Shown here one piece after another: positions 1-11,095 of a stretch of DNA of 64,000 nucleotides; positions within the stretch are counted from its first letter, which is position 1; each line of letters begins with the position of its first letter. The position numbers and the translations under genes are program-made. The notes under the pieces are model-generated. The model searched no databases. It was not told the DNA's origin and saw only the letters and a program-made list of their open reading frames with translations. Origin of the DNA: Sternotherus odoratus (Eukaryota > Chordata > Testudines > Kinosternidae); contig JAVMKO010000002.1 of NCBI GenBank assembly GCA_032164245.1, positions 58,933,840-58,997,839 on the forward strand, read 5' to 3'.

Positions 1-665
1 AAAATAAGAAAATAGCATTTGTGTGCGGCTTCCAGTATTTAGCTGGTTGTTGCAAAATGCAAATCAGACAACTATATTTTGGGCCCGATCCCGTTTCTGC
101 TGATTTGAATGGCAAAGTTCCACTAGACTTCAATGGCAAAATCCCTTTAAAACACAGTTGATTCTTGCCAGCACATTGCTGAAATTACTTGTGTCAAAAT
201 CAGCTGGTAGCACTGTTCAGCTAGAGACCAAAAACGTTAGTTTTGTCCTGAATTATAAGTGTTAGCATAATAATCACAACTTTCTTTCTGCTCCAGATTG
301 GGTTATAGAGTGTTCTGTGGTTGTCTGTGTTTTGTCAAAGGCATACATTGCATAACAGTGATGCCCACATGCATTTTACAGCCAGAGTTCTGCTGCTTTG
401 GTCATTTGTTTGATATGTTTTGACTGCTGAGCATTAGTAGCACATTGAGGTTTTCTTGTTACACACTAAAATAATTATCCACCAATTACATCATTCCCCA
501 TATGGTCCTTTACCAATAAGAGCCCATTCCTAAAATGGGCAGGTCAGCTGCTGCTTCCTCACTTCCCCTGGAATTCAGTTGGTCTCTGTGTGTGGCAAGC
601 ACTAGATATTGAATGATTCTTAGGGTTTCATTTATACAGTGAAAAGGAGTGTGATGAAGTGCAGT
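1..665. other. Unassigned AT-rich sequence
   Basis: I recognise no gene or repeat family here. The open frames are short and show no domain. Confidence 0.5.
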
Positions 666-1510
666 ATCATAGAATATCAGGGTTGAAGGAACCTCAGGAG
701 GTCATCTAGTCCAACCCCCTGCTCAAAGCAGGACCAATCCCCAACTAAATCATCCCAGCCATGGCTTTGTCTAGCCTGACTTTAAAAACCGCTAAGGACG
801 GATATTCTACCACCTCCCTCGGTAATCCATTCCAGTGCTTTACCACCCTCCTAGTGAATTTTTTTTTCCCTGACACACAACCTAAACTTCCCCCACTGCA
901 ACTTAAGACTATTACTCCTTGTCTGTCATCTGCTATCACTGGGAACAGTCTAGAGACATCCTCTCTGGAACCCCCTTTCAGGTAGTTGAAAGCAGCTATC
1001 AAATCCCCCCTCATTCTTCTCTTCTGCAGACTAAATAATGCCAGTTCTCTCAGCCTCTCCTCATAAGTCATGTGCTCCAGCCCCCTAGTCATTTTTGTTG
1101 CCCTCCACTGGACCTTTCCAATTTTTCCACATCCTTCTTGTAGTGTGGGGCCCAAAACTGGACCCAGTACTCCAGATGATGCCTCACCAATGCCCAAGGG
1201 AGGGAAATGATCGCATCTCTTGATCTGGCAATGCTCCTACTAATACAGCCCAAAATTCCATTACCTTTCTTGGCAACAAGGGCACACTGTTGACTTATAC
1301 CCAGCTTCTCATTCATTGTAACCCTATAGGCATAGGTCCTTTTCTGCAGAACTGCTAACTAGCCATTCGGTCCCTAGTCTGTAGCAGTGCATGGGATTCT
1401 TCCGTCCTAAGTACAGGACTCTGCACTTCTTGTTGAACGTCATCAAATTTCTTTTGGCCCAATCCTCTAATTTGTCTAGGTCCCTCTGTATCCTATCCCT
1501 ATCTTTCAGT
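666..1510 (-). mobile_element. CR1 LINE, 5'-truncated 3' end
   Basis: Read on the minus strand, this is the C-terminal part of CR1 ORF2 followed by a short 3' UTR. The UTR runs through the conserved CR1 tail (plus strand around 666-760, including 'tagtccaaccccctgctc') and stops at the usual ATTCTATGA-type end near 666. The 5' truncation near 1510 is typical of LINE insertion by target-primed reverse transcription. No target-site duplication was resolved. CR1 is the dominant LINE of turtles, crocodilians and birds, so this is one of the best taxonomic clues in the window. Confidence 0.9.
745..1316 (-). pseudogene. CR1 ORF2 (reverse transcriptase) C-terminal fragment
   Basis: Two overlapping minus-strand frames encode adjoining parts of the C-terminal 'thumb' region of CR1 ORF2. 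The upstream frame (1089-1316) shows SQQCALVAKKGNGILGCI and LEYWVQFWAPHYKK. The downstream frame (745-1197) shows RATKMTRGLEHMTYEERLRE, then KRRMRGDLIAAFNYLKGG and VVKHWNGLPREVV, ending at what looks like the natural stop. The frame change falls around 1110-1125, between the EKLER and QWRATK segments, so the copy is frameshifted. The catalytic palm domain and the endonuclease are absent because of 5' truncation. It cannot encode an active enzyme. Confidence 0.88.
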
Positions 1511-3222
1511 AGGACTGTGTCTGTGCTGGAGATCTGAATCAGTGGTTAAGCAACATCTTGGACCGTAGCGATGTAAGTACTTTTGATCTAGTTTTGCTCC
1601 ATGCCCATGTTTGCACTGAACCACCCTGTTGCACTGATGTCTGAGTGTCTATCCCACAGTTCCTGGCACAGCTTCTGGAAGCAGTGGCTTGTGGGATATT
1701 TAGAAAGTATTTCTGGGAGTGCCCATAACTCTCTGGAACAGTTCCTTAAATCCCCAGAAACAAGGGCTATTTCCAAATCCTTTCTCAAAATGGAAGCCAG
1801 GCTGAATGCTCAGCTTTTGCTCCTTGCTCAGCGAAATGAAAAAAAAACTTCTACTGGAGCTTTTGAAAAGTTGCCCTGAACTGAGGTTGTGGATGGTGCT
1901 GTGCGGTACCTGAACAATGCTAGAGGCAGAGCCCCACAGTGCACAAAGTTGTTCTTGCAAGAGTTGCGCACCTACCATTCCTGGAGAAATTAAAATGCAT
2001 GTGTTACATTACAATGGCATCCTCTCTCACAAGGTGTATTGCTGTCAATGCTATAGTCCTTCTGTTTCCTAAGGAACACCTGGTAACCACTGACCGAGAA
2101 TAATGAGTGTTATGTGACATACATATGTGTATATCTAACCTATTACTCCAACACTTCTCACTGTTCCCTTCCCTAAGCATTTCAGACTTCACATATACAG
2201 CTCTTGTCTTCAATACAACCAGTAAATTGTCTCCTCTCCCCCCCCCAAAAAAAGTATAGTCTTCCATTTTATTGTTAGCCTTACACTGTAAACTCATGAA
2301 TAGTATTAGCCAATCTTAGCCTCTACCACTACATACTAACCTTTGATTACTAGTGTGAAAACATTTTCCTAAAGCCCCAACAGCAGGTAGGTATCTGACA
2401 CATGGAAAAACAATAGCGGCACATTTGTTTCTGCATGTTTAATATACATATTACAGAAAAGTCATGTCACCTTTTTTGAGGTTTCGGTTTTTTGGGGGGT
2501 TGTTTTTAGTTGACACATTTGGCTGCATGTCCATATTTGCTAATAAGACTCAAATATTTGTGGAAAATAATGTGCTGAAATTCTGATCCAAAGGAGGGTT
2601 GCTACTCGAATTGCAAAGGAACTATATAAATCATATATAGCTGTTTATAAGCTGCTCCTTCAGTAGTTTAACAGCTAAAAAATGTAAAGAGCCTGGAAGG
2701 AATCTTTTATAACATCACAAAGGAATGTCTTTGCTTATTTTACTGAAAAGAACAAAACGAAAGTATTAATCACATAAATGTTTGTTTTTATATGCAACAC
2801 CTTTCACTGTTTAATGTTTTTATTTTCTAAAGGACAGAGGCTTCCTTCTCTAATTGGGCTGTTGAGTTGTGATATGTATTGTATAATTATATAGTAAGTC
2901 CTAAACCCATTGCCTTCTAATAGGTGTGTTTTTCACAGCTGATGACAATTCTTGTGTAGGATTATTAGACTGCATCTGAATTATGAAAACAGATACAGGC
3001 ATAAGTTTTAGGAAAGTGAACAAAGAACAAAACACTAGTAGTTAAAACCTAAAGTAAGTCATTTGAATCTCTTGCCACATTATAATCTACAACTAAATGA
3101 TCATAAGTGAATGGTGGTAAACTTGCAAAAGCACTATAAAACATATTTTAGAAGCACCGCACAGTGCAGATACATATATGTATATGTTATATAGGATATG
3201 GTATGGGAATCAGTAGGCAATA
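1511..3222. other. Unassigned sequence
   Basis: Nothing with a recognisable domain or repeat consensus. There is a short C/A homopolymer junction near 2239-2256. Small open frames around 1600-1980 exist on both strands but have no family resemblance. Confidence 0.45.
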
Positions 3223-3836
3223 GGGCATGTCTTCACTACCACTTTAATTCGACCTTAACGACGTTAGGTCCAATTAAACGTGTACCTGTCTTCACATACA
3301 TGCCCTTAACGTCGATTTAAAGGGCCCTCAAAATCGAATTTGTAACTCCTGCCTGACGAGAGAAGTAAGGCTAAAATCGACTTCTCTGTCTACTGTGAGT
3401 AGTGAAGAGGCATCTGAAGTTAAGCCTCTGACCTCCGAGCAGCCCCGCGGCGGGGGGGTCCGGCGGGGGGGCTGTTCGGGCGGGCGGGGGGGTCCGTGGG
3501 GCTGCTGGGGGGGGGGAGCCAGCGCGGGCTGCTTGGGCGATCCGCTCAGCTGCCTGGTCAATTTCGGGGGGGGGGGGGGGCTGTTCAGGCGGGGGGGGGG
3601 GGGGGGTCCGTGGGGCTGCTTGGGCGGGTGTGTGTGTGTCCACGCATTGCACTGTGGGCTACCTACCCACAGTGCAATGCGAGCTATGTCGACCCCTGCA
3701 AAAGTTCTAGGACAGACCGTGTCGACCACTGTCGACCTGCTGTCCTGGTGGGGACACACTGATTCGATTTTCTAAACTCGAGTTTAGAAAATCGAATTAA
3801 GGGAAATCGACCTAGTCCTGTAGTGAAGACATACCC
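3223..3836. mobile_element. Harbinger-like MITE with GC-rich core
   Basis: The ends are inverted copies: 'gggcatgtcttcactac' at 3223 and its complement form 'gtagtgaagacataccc' ending at 3836. The subterminal regions are AT-rich with repeated 'aaaatcga' motifs. The core at about 3430-3640 is strikingly GC-rich with long G runs on the plus strand. A near-perfect hairpin lies at 3648-3680, with arms carrying 'gcattgcactgtggg' and its complement. Flanking trinucleotides are ATA and TCA, so the 3-bp duplication is imperfect. The terminal sequence matches other elements here at 16816, 37301, 43398 and 63296. The open frames across the G runs are composition artefacts. The superfamily assignment rests on TIR sequence and the TSD length of sister copies. 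Confidence 0.75.
3648..3680. repeat. Perfect hairpin inside MITE
   Basis: The sequence reads as an inverted repeat with arms around 15 nt and a short loop centred near 3664. It sits directly 3' of the G-rich core and is part of the transposon. Confidence 0.8.
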
Positions 3837-5545
3837 TCAGACAGTGTAACATTAATATGCAGATAACTTATAGTGATGAATATGTGATGTTTCTGAGCAC
3901 CTTTAATGTAAATTATATGGTTCCAGAACCCTGAGCAGTCAGTCTGATTTGAGTACTCCTGCAGTTAATGAGTTACATGAGCCTTCTCCTTAGCCAAACT
4001 GCCTCCTGAGAGCTTACTAACCATTACATGGTGTTAGAAATGACATCAAATCCGAGATGATACAAGTACTTCCTACAATGGGGAGTAGATTAAGCAAATG
4101 CAGTGGTGTTTGAACAATTTTTAGAGTGGGGATGCTGAAAGCCATTGATCCAAACTGTAAACCCTGTATTTGATGGAAATCATTTCAAGCCAGGGGGTCT
4201 GCCTCTCTTTCCACTGACATGAGTGGATGCAAAACTTACTCCATCTCCTGCAGCGAGGTTACTATTAGGATTTTTAGGATGGTAGATTTGTATAGATTAG
4301 TTCATTTCCCAAGACCCTCATCCTGTAAATGACTTAGACACAAAGATTCCAAACACACTATGTGGAATCCCACTGATTGCAGTGAGACTTTGCGCATGGC
4401 TAAGGGGTTGTCAGTGTGGACCTAGTTGCAGGATCAGGGGTTTAGTACATTTCTCTTGTTGTTTATAGGCTTCACCATACATCCTGTCGTTACAGTAGAG
4501 TTGTGAAAAAGTTGTTGGGGTTTTTTTTTAAAGAAAAAAACACAATAAAGTATTGTATTTTATGTTTTATTTGGGAGAAGGGATGGACAAAGCAGTGGTA
4601 GGGGAACAGGTTTCTCCCTGGCTTTGCTTTTTCAGGTTTTTGTTCTTTGATGTCACCCCCAAGAATTCCCGTGAACACAACATATCTAGGACAGGTTTTT
4701 AATACTAGTGGTGTAAAGTTCTAATTTCAGTCTGTGGATGGAAGCTTTCCCCGTTACTATACTGGCATGGCAGCTCCACTGATAGCTGAGGGGGCACTAA
4801 GGTTTTTGTTTAAAGGTCGACCTTTCTAAGTGCTCTACTAGACATGCTTAGTCAGAGCCCATTGAAATTTGGTGTGCCTCTGCAGGGTGTGGATAGTGAT
4901 CCAGATTTGGGATTACTTGAGACTGGGGGTGCAGTGATAGAAGATCTGAGTTCAAACAGGCTAGAGATCAAACGATTGAGGTGATGTGGGTCAAAGTGGT
5001 CTCAGTCTGTCCCATTTAATCTAAAGCAGTGCATGGCACCCGCTAAATCTTTGCGGAACCCACACTGAGAATGATAGCAAAGGAAATGGACATTTTTAGA
5101 TGGTTTCCTTTCTCACCCTTTCATATGATTTCAAGCGTGACTCTTGTAAATGTTCTATAATCCCATCACTTGGATTGTTTTGAAATGTGACCTGCCCCCT
5201 GGGGGCCGCAGAACAGACGTAGTGATCTGAATTCAGGACCATTTGACCAAGAGGTTCCTGAGTTGCAGGCTCTCCGCCCCCCGCCCCTCCCTCCCCTGCA
5301 TTTTCCTTCCAATGCCTTGTACTGTTAAACTGAAGATATGTCTGCCAGCAGACTGGGGCATGCGGGCCCCAGGCTGTGGTTTCATTGCTGTGTAGAATTC
5401 CAGCCTCAGACTGGAGCCTTGACTCTAGGGCCCTGTGGGACGGGAGGGTTCCAGAGCTCTGGTTCTAAAAGTCGACACAGGAATGAAACCACCCATAGCC
5501 TCAGTCCTGCGAGTTCCTGTCAATCAGCCTGGGCCAGCCACAGGT
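3837..5545. other. Unassigned sequence with old fold-back remnants
   Basis: No gene is visible. Around 4330-4420 there is a weak copy of the dispersed 'cactgattgcagtga' fold-back motif also seen elsewhere in the window. A C-rich patch lies at 5271-5295. Confidence 0.4.
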
Positions 5546-5668
5546 TTTTTTAATTCTTTTTTTCTTTTTTCTTCTTTTTTTTCCTTTTTTTCCCTTCCCC
5601 CCTTCTTTTCCTTTTTTCCCCCTTTCCCCCCCCTTTTTTGTTGTTGTTGTTGTTGTTGTAGTTGTTGA
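5546..5668. repeat. Pyrimidine-rich low-complexity tract ending in (TTG)n
   Basis: About 90 nt of almost pure T/C sequence runs into seven TTG repeats near 5639-5659. The long open frames across it (poly-Ser/Phe on plus, poly-Gln/Lys on minus) are products of composition. Confidence 0.9.
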
Positions 5669-6014
5669 GTAGACCTACTCTGAGAGGTACTAATGACCAG
5701 ATGAATCACAGCGCTCAATGAGATGGATGGCTATTTCACCCTTCAATTAATGTCACTAAGGATAAGTTAATCACAAATGCCCATCTAAGACAAAAGGAGT
5801 TTTGGATTGATTGGCTGGAGGTTTCTACAGTTTGAGAGTCACGAGTAGCAGTTTTATATTGAGGTCAGTATAATGCAAGTATCTGGTTGGGGGTGGAAAA
5901 TTAGGCATGTGAATGCTTCCTGGGAAAGGTGGGGATATTAGGGGGTGGAAGGGGGAAGAGGGATAAATGGAGATGGATGGTAGCGGTGGGTAGAGAGTTT
6001 AGGTGCTCAGGTGT

Positions 6015-6262
6015 GGGAAGCCTGGCACCTACCAGCTCTGCCAATACACCCCAACCTCTCTTCACCCCACAGGTCCATTACACCCCAGTCTTCTTGCATC
6101 TCACAACTCTTCCAGTACACCCCAACTTCCTGGCACTCTGCACTTCTGTCAGTATACAACAACCCCCTGCACTCCCAGTGCTGCCAAGGCCCCCCTCAAC
6201 CTTCCCACACCTCACAGCTCTGCCAATGCGCCCCAACCCATGTGCACACCTCTCCAAATTCA
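6015..6262 (+). repeat. Degenerate minisatellite
   Basis: Units of variable length repeat the phrases 'ctctgccaatacacccc', 'cttccagtacaccccaac' and 'ctctgccaatgcgcccc'. Overlapping open frames in all three plus frames (5929-6311) arise because the repeat lacks stops. There is no evidence of translation. Confidence 0.6.
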
Positions 6263-7092
6263 CTTAGACTGTGAGCTTTTTGAGGCAGGGACTGTCAATG
6301 TTACCTTTTAAGTCCTGCCTACCTCTTACTTGGGACCCATCTTAGGGAAGAGTAAACCCTTTTGGTCATAGTAGGTGTACTTATAAAATCACTTTTACCT
6401 GTTTGCTTTACTTACCTATGGCGGGAGTCCTTACTTACCTTGTTGAACTGTTGTTAGTTTAATAAAGATACCTGAGTTTTACTCCTGCATTTCCTTGTTA
6501 GTTTTTATTTTGGGCAATCTTAAACCCCGATGATAGAGGCAGGCGAGGAGATGAATCTCTCGACTGGCCTCCAGTCATTCTAAATCCAGTCAACAGCACT
6601 GCTATAGTTAAGATTGTGTTACGATTTCTGTTTAAACATTGACTGTTCTAAGTCTTCTAAAATCAACACGCTTGGTCAGATTCCTTTGAAAGTAGCTATG
6701 TCAGCAATCAAAAACTCAATTATGGTTACCTAGATAGTCACATGTGGAAAGACTTAATAAAATATGGCTGCAGATATGTTAATGTGTGAACAAAGAGCTA
6801 TAAAAGCTGGCATATCTATGTTTACAGATGGAATAGTAGGTGACAGCCAAAACCATCATCACGCTTATAGTGTCCTCTACTGATTAATATGTTCTATCTC
6901 TGTTTTCATCAGCCCATGATGTTGGAAAAATGTCAGCTTTGTGAATTGTGGTGTACTTTATATCCATTTATTGTTTGATAATTTTCATTTGTGGATGGCA
7001 TTGGCTCTTGATTAAGAAGTTTAGGTCTCTGTGTGTGTGAATCTCAAACTGAACCTGAATACATTTCTAAAGTAGCCAGTTTGAGTGAGGAA
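6263..7092. other. Unassigned sequence with a SINE-tail-like piece
   Basis: The first 40 nt ('tagactgtgagctttttgag' and following) resemble the 3' part of the MIR-like SINE seen more fully at 59275-59555. An AATAAAG at about 6461 could be a poly(A) signal of an unrecognised LTR. I cannot define boundaries. Confidence 0.3.
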
Positions 7093-7463
7093 TAAGGCTC
7101 CGATTTTGTCATGGATATTTTTTGTAAAAGTCATGGACAGGTAAAGGGCAACAAAAAAAAAATCACAGAAGCCCTGACCCTGTCCCTGTCTTTCACCAAA
7201 AACACTAAAAACAAAATCATCAGGGCTGGGAGAGGTCCCTCTGCTTCTCTGAGGGGCTGGGAGCTGCAGGGGGCCCCCAGCTAGCACTGAGCACCTCCAG
7301 GGTTCCTCTGCCACTGCCGGCTGGGAGCTGTGGGGCGGGGGAGCTGCTCGCAGTGTCTGAGCAGCTCAGGGATCACCACTGGGCAACTGCAGAATGGTCT
7401 CCTGCAGAATGGTCTCCTGGAAGTCACAGATTCCGTGACCTCTAGGACATAGTCTTAGCCTTA
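7093..7463. mobile_element. Non-autonomous DNA transposon (MITE), unclassified
   Basis: Short inverted ends 'taaggctccga' at 7093 and 'agtcttagcctta' ending at 7463 bracket AT-rich arms and a GC-rich core (about 7225-7380). The arms contain the inverted pair 'gtcatggatattttttg' and 'cacagattccgtgac'. I recognise the layout as a common turtle MITE but cannot place its superfamily. No TSD was resolved. Confidence 0.6.
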
Positions 7464-8065
7464 GTGATGAACCTGTTACTTGTGACTAGTGTAATTTTGC
7501 CCTCTCTCAAATCTATTCAAGGCTATGCTGACATTGTGGTGATTCACTTGGGTGGAAATAATCTGGCATGCGCCTCATACAATGTATGAGAGCAGATTTG
7601 GCCCATGTCAGAGATTTGTGTCCAGGAGCTGTGATAGTTTCCCCTGATTTGGCGGAGCATCTGAAAATTGCTACAATTGAGATAATGTGGAAGCTCTTAA
7701 CTGTTGGAAGAACATCAGTAGTAAATTGGAAGGTTTGTGGCTGACCAGAAAATGGGTACTATATGGCATAAATAGAAACATTATAAGATCTAACCCTCAT
7801 GGTTTCTCGGAGATGGGGTACATCTCTTGGAAAAGGATCAGAGGATCTTTTTCTCAAAGAAAACTGTCCATATTTTGGAACAGAGATGCTGTCTGTGATT
7901 TCTCTCACTGGCCCTGCCAGAAACTCCTTCCTAGAACCATCTGAAACATGATCAGGAACACAATTCCACTGTTACATAATTGTCTTTCAGGTGTACCTGC
8001 ATGTGAGTCGGGTTATTCGGGGCAGACTGTAGGGGAATTAATGGCAAAAGAAATATTAGTATGCC
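7464..8065. other. Unassigned sequence
   Basis: No domain, RNA or repeat signature seen. The 85-aa frame at 7687-7944 has no recognisable motif. Confidence 0.4.
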
Positions 8066-8180
8066 ATAGGGTGACCAGACAGCAAATGTGAAAAATCAGG
8101 ACAGGGTGGATGGTAATAGGAAACTATATTAAAAAAAAAATCGGGACTGTCCCTATAAAATTGGGACATCTGTTCACTAT
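8066..8180. mobile_element. Short MITE with 'ggtgaccaga' termini
   Basis: Terminal inverted repeat 'atagggtgaccaga' at 8066 pairs with 'tctgttcactat' ending at 8180. Inside are complementary phrases: 'aaaaatcaggacagg' near the left and 'atcgggactgtccctataaa' near the right. It is a recurrent short fold-back element in sauropsid genomes. Confidence 0.65.
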
Positions 8181-10627
8181 ACCTGGGAGTGAAAAATTGC
8201 AGGCAGGCAGGGGAGAGAGGACATGTTAGAGAAGGGAATGCAGTGAATGAGCCAGGGTGTGGCTGGGGAGGTGTACTGAAGCAGGGCTGAGGGGGCCAAG
8301 CTGATAGGGATGAGAATGGGGACTGGTTGGCTTTATATGCAAATTGTGGAACACATGTGCACTGCCTAAATGACTGGAACCAAAACCTTATTATTTCCTG
8401 TCCAAAAAACTAGACAATTCAATGAGAAAAAAAAATGACATGAATGCAGAGTTCGGGTTGCTTGGTGGTATGTTGCAAAACACTGAGTTGAGCAAAACTT
8501 TCTTTTGTAAACCAAGCAATGCACAGTTAAGATTGCCCATACAACCTTAACTGTACCTTCTTTCAGCAATACCCCAAAATACCTTGTTGACAGACACACC
8601 TTTACTCTTGCAGCTCCACAGTTGCTGACATAGATAAACTCTTCACCTCTTTTTACAGCCCATTTCACCTCACCCACAGAATTCCATCTAACACTATTGA
8701 AGAAAAAATATGGGGAAAAAATGTTGCCCATGCCACTTTCTATCTGTTCCTTTGGAGCTGGCAGTAACCAAGGTGAATTATTTGCATGCACTTCAGGTTC
8801 AGTCAGTATGTGAGGTGAAGTGTGCCTACACTAAAATCTGTCTCTGTGATATGGGACAGAGCTTCTTGAGCACAGAGTTAGCAGGAGTAGAAGACTAGGG
8901 GATTTCTAAGCAAGGAAACTGCCTGCTGTTGTTTATTTCTACTCTGTTCAGGGAAACTAGTCACACTGCACACATTTTTTGTATATAAAAAAAGACGATG
9001 ACAAAAATACAGCTGATTCCTCTCACTGATTTCTCATCCAAACAGAGAGACCCATGCAAGACTCCATATTTTAACTATCTTCATAAGCTTAAGGGGCAAC
9101 AACACCCTGGAAAGAGTGTTCTCAGCATACTTCTTCTAAAGAGTGCTTGTTCATGTTCCTGCTGGAGAATACGCAATACCATGTTCAATGTTGAAACACT
9201 GAACAAGGAGAGAACAGGGATGTGTTACAGACAATGTTTTTGAAAGAAAAAGAAATCAATCAGTAGCTACTGCACCTATCAGAGTAAAGGTGAAGTACTT
9301 CTTTCCTTTTCCAATCGTTATACTGGAACAAAACCCATGGGATAGCCAGGCTAATCACAAACATTTATGAGCCATAGTCTTGAAATAGCGTTTTTCCTTG
9401 AATTAGAAAATGATCCAGGGCAGAGGACACAATTCAAAAGAAGACAAGTTAATGAAATAACTTTTGACTCTTCCAATGAAAACACAATGGTACATGGTGA
9501 GCAGTCTGTCTTCAGGTATTTTATTTTAGATATATATATAATTTTGATGGACAAGTATTCATTTATATACAATGCAAATGGAATTCATGGAATTCCAAAT
9601 AGTCCAATGAAAATAAATGGAAGGATTGTTTTTCTTATCTATCTTTTATAAAGAAAATTTCTCGACACTCAATCCCTGCAACTGCGTGGCTTCCTTTCTA
9701 AAAGGAAAGGAAATCTAATTTAAACTCAATATAATTCTTCAGAGATTACATTCATGCCAAGTATTGTTAAAAATCTGCTGAAATCTGTGATGTCTCCAGA
9801 AAGCTGCTTTTGTTTTATTGAAAAAAGCCAGTTGAATCTAAAAGAAATGTAAAAATTAAAATTAGTAATTGGCTTTATTTTACCCCGGGGAGGGTTTATT
9901 ATTTACCTTTAAGGCCTACAATTATTGTACTCGGAGAACAAGCGCACACACACACACACACACTACTTTATTTAAAAGAATAAATAAAGATAAATCCTGC
10001 AGATCTTCTTCAAGCACAAAGAGTACTGAAGTTTTGAGTTCAAATAAGGATGGCATGATCTGGTCCTTTGCAAAATTGTTCTCCTACAAGGTTAGTTCAT
10101 CTACAGCACTTTGCAGAAATAGCCCCTGACCCCAATAGCTCTGAATGTAAAGGCCCACGTGTGTTTTTACTGGAATTCGTGTGATGGGAAAAGGGGTGCT
10201 CTTAACCTCAGTTGAGGAATGATTTGTTTCACATAATTCAATGAGTATCCTAGATTGACATATATCATGATTTTGTTTAAGCCTGAGCTGCTGTATAGGC
10301 TATAGGGCAACAGTTTTACTATAAGTGAACATAGAGCTAACGTAAGCTGTTTTTCAATCTGTTACTCAAGCAGGGGTCTCATTTGCTATGAGACAGGAGT
10401 ACCTCACTCCCCAACCTTGGTTTGCCTCTTACCCTTCCTGACATTTTCATAGGTCTGTCTTCCATTTTGTTTCAATCCACAACTTATCAGGTTATAATAG
10501 AGTCACATATGCTGTTCTGTAGGCTGATACAACTTTGCCTCCTCCTTCCTACCCTTGATTTTTTTTAAAAAAATAATACCCTTGTACCCAAGGGGACACT
10601 GACATTTTTCTCCATGCTTTTATTTTT
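8181..10627. other. Unassigned AT-rich sequence with a short (CA)n
   Basis: No recognisable gene. A (CA)9 tract lies at 9945-9962. Frames of 60-141 aa (for example 8366-8791 minus and 9367-9651 plus) have no family motif and overlap each other on both strands. Confidence 0.45.
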
Positions 10628-11095
10628 TCACAGAATTTCAGAAGGGCAATTAGATGATTCAGCCTGACCTCCTGTATTTCACAGTTAAATTTCACACAGT
10701 TAGCCCTGTACTGAATCCAATACTTTGTGTTTCGCTAAAGCGTAGCCTCCAGGAAGGCATTTGAAAACATCAGGAGATGGAGAATCAACCACTTTCCTTG
10801 TCCACTTGTTCCAGTGGTTAATCACTCTCAATTTTTAAAGCAAAGGTGTCTAATTTCTCATTTGAGTTTGTTTGGCTTCAGCTACCAGCCTTTGGTTCTT
10901 GTTATACCTTTCTCCATTAGATTACAAAGCACTTCAGTATCTAGAGTTTTCTCCCTCTAAAGTTAATTACACACTGTAATCACGTCCGCTCTCAATCTTC
11001 TTTGGGATTAGCCGAACACGTAAATGTCCATAAGGCATTTTCTTCAGCCCTCCTTTGAATTATTTTTTAATCATTTTGGGTACCAAGCCCATATG
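10628..11095 (-). mobile_element. CR1-type LINE 3' fragment, older subfamily
   Basis: On the minus strand this is a diverged CR1 3' region. The plus strand shows 'gcctgacctcctgtatttca' at the 3' end, then 'gatggagaatcaaccacttt', 'ccagtggttaatcactctca' and 'ttggttcttgttataccttt'. These are the complement of the ORF2 C-terminus and 3' UTR of an older CR1 subfamily than the copy at 666-1510. No intact frame remains. Confidence 0.75.

Noticed and set aside
3328..3775. GC-rich overlapping frames of 88-143 aa that might suggest a CpG-island gene
   Set aside because: They lie wholly within a MITE with clear inverted ends, are open on both strands and consist of low-complexity Pro/Gly.
5435..5718. 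Poly-Gln/Lys frame
   Set aside because: A product of the pyrimidine tract and (TTG)n; no unique flanking protein sequence.
8366..8791. 141-aa minus-strand frame
   Set aside because: No domain or signal I can recognise, overlapped by a frame on the other strand, AT-rich composition like its surroundings.
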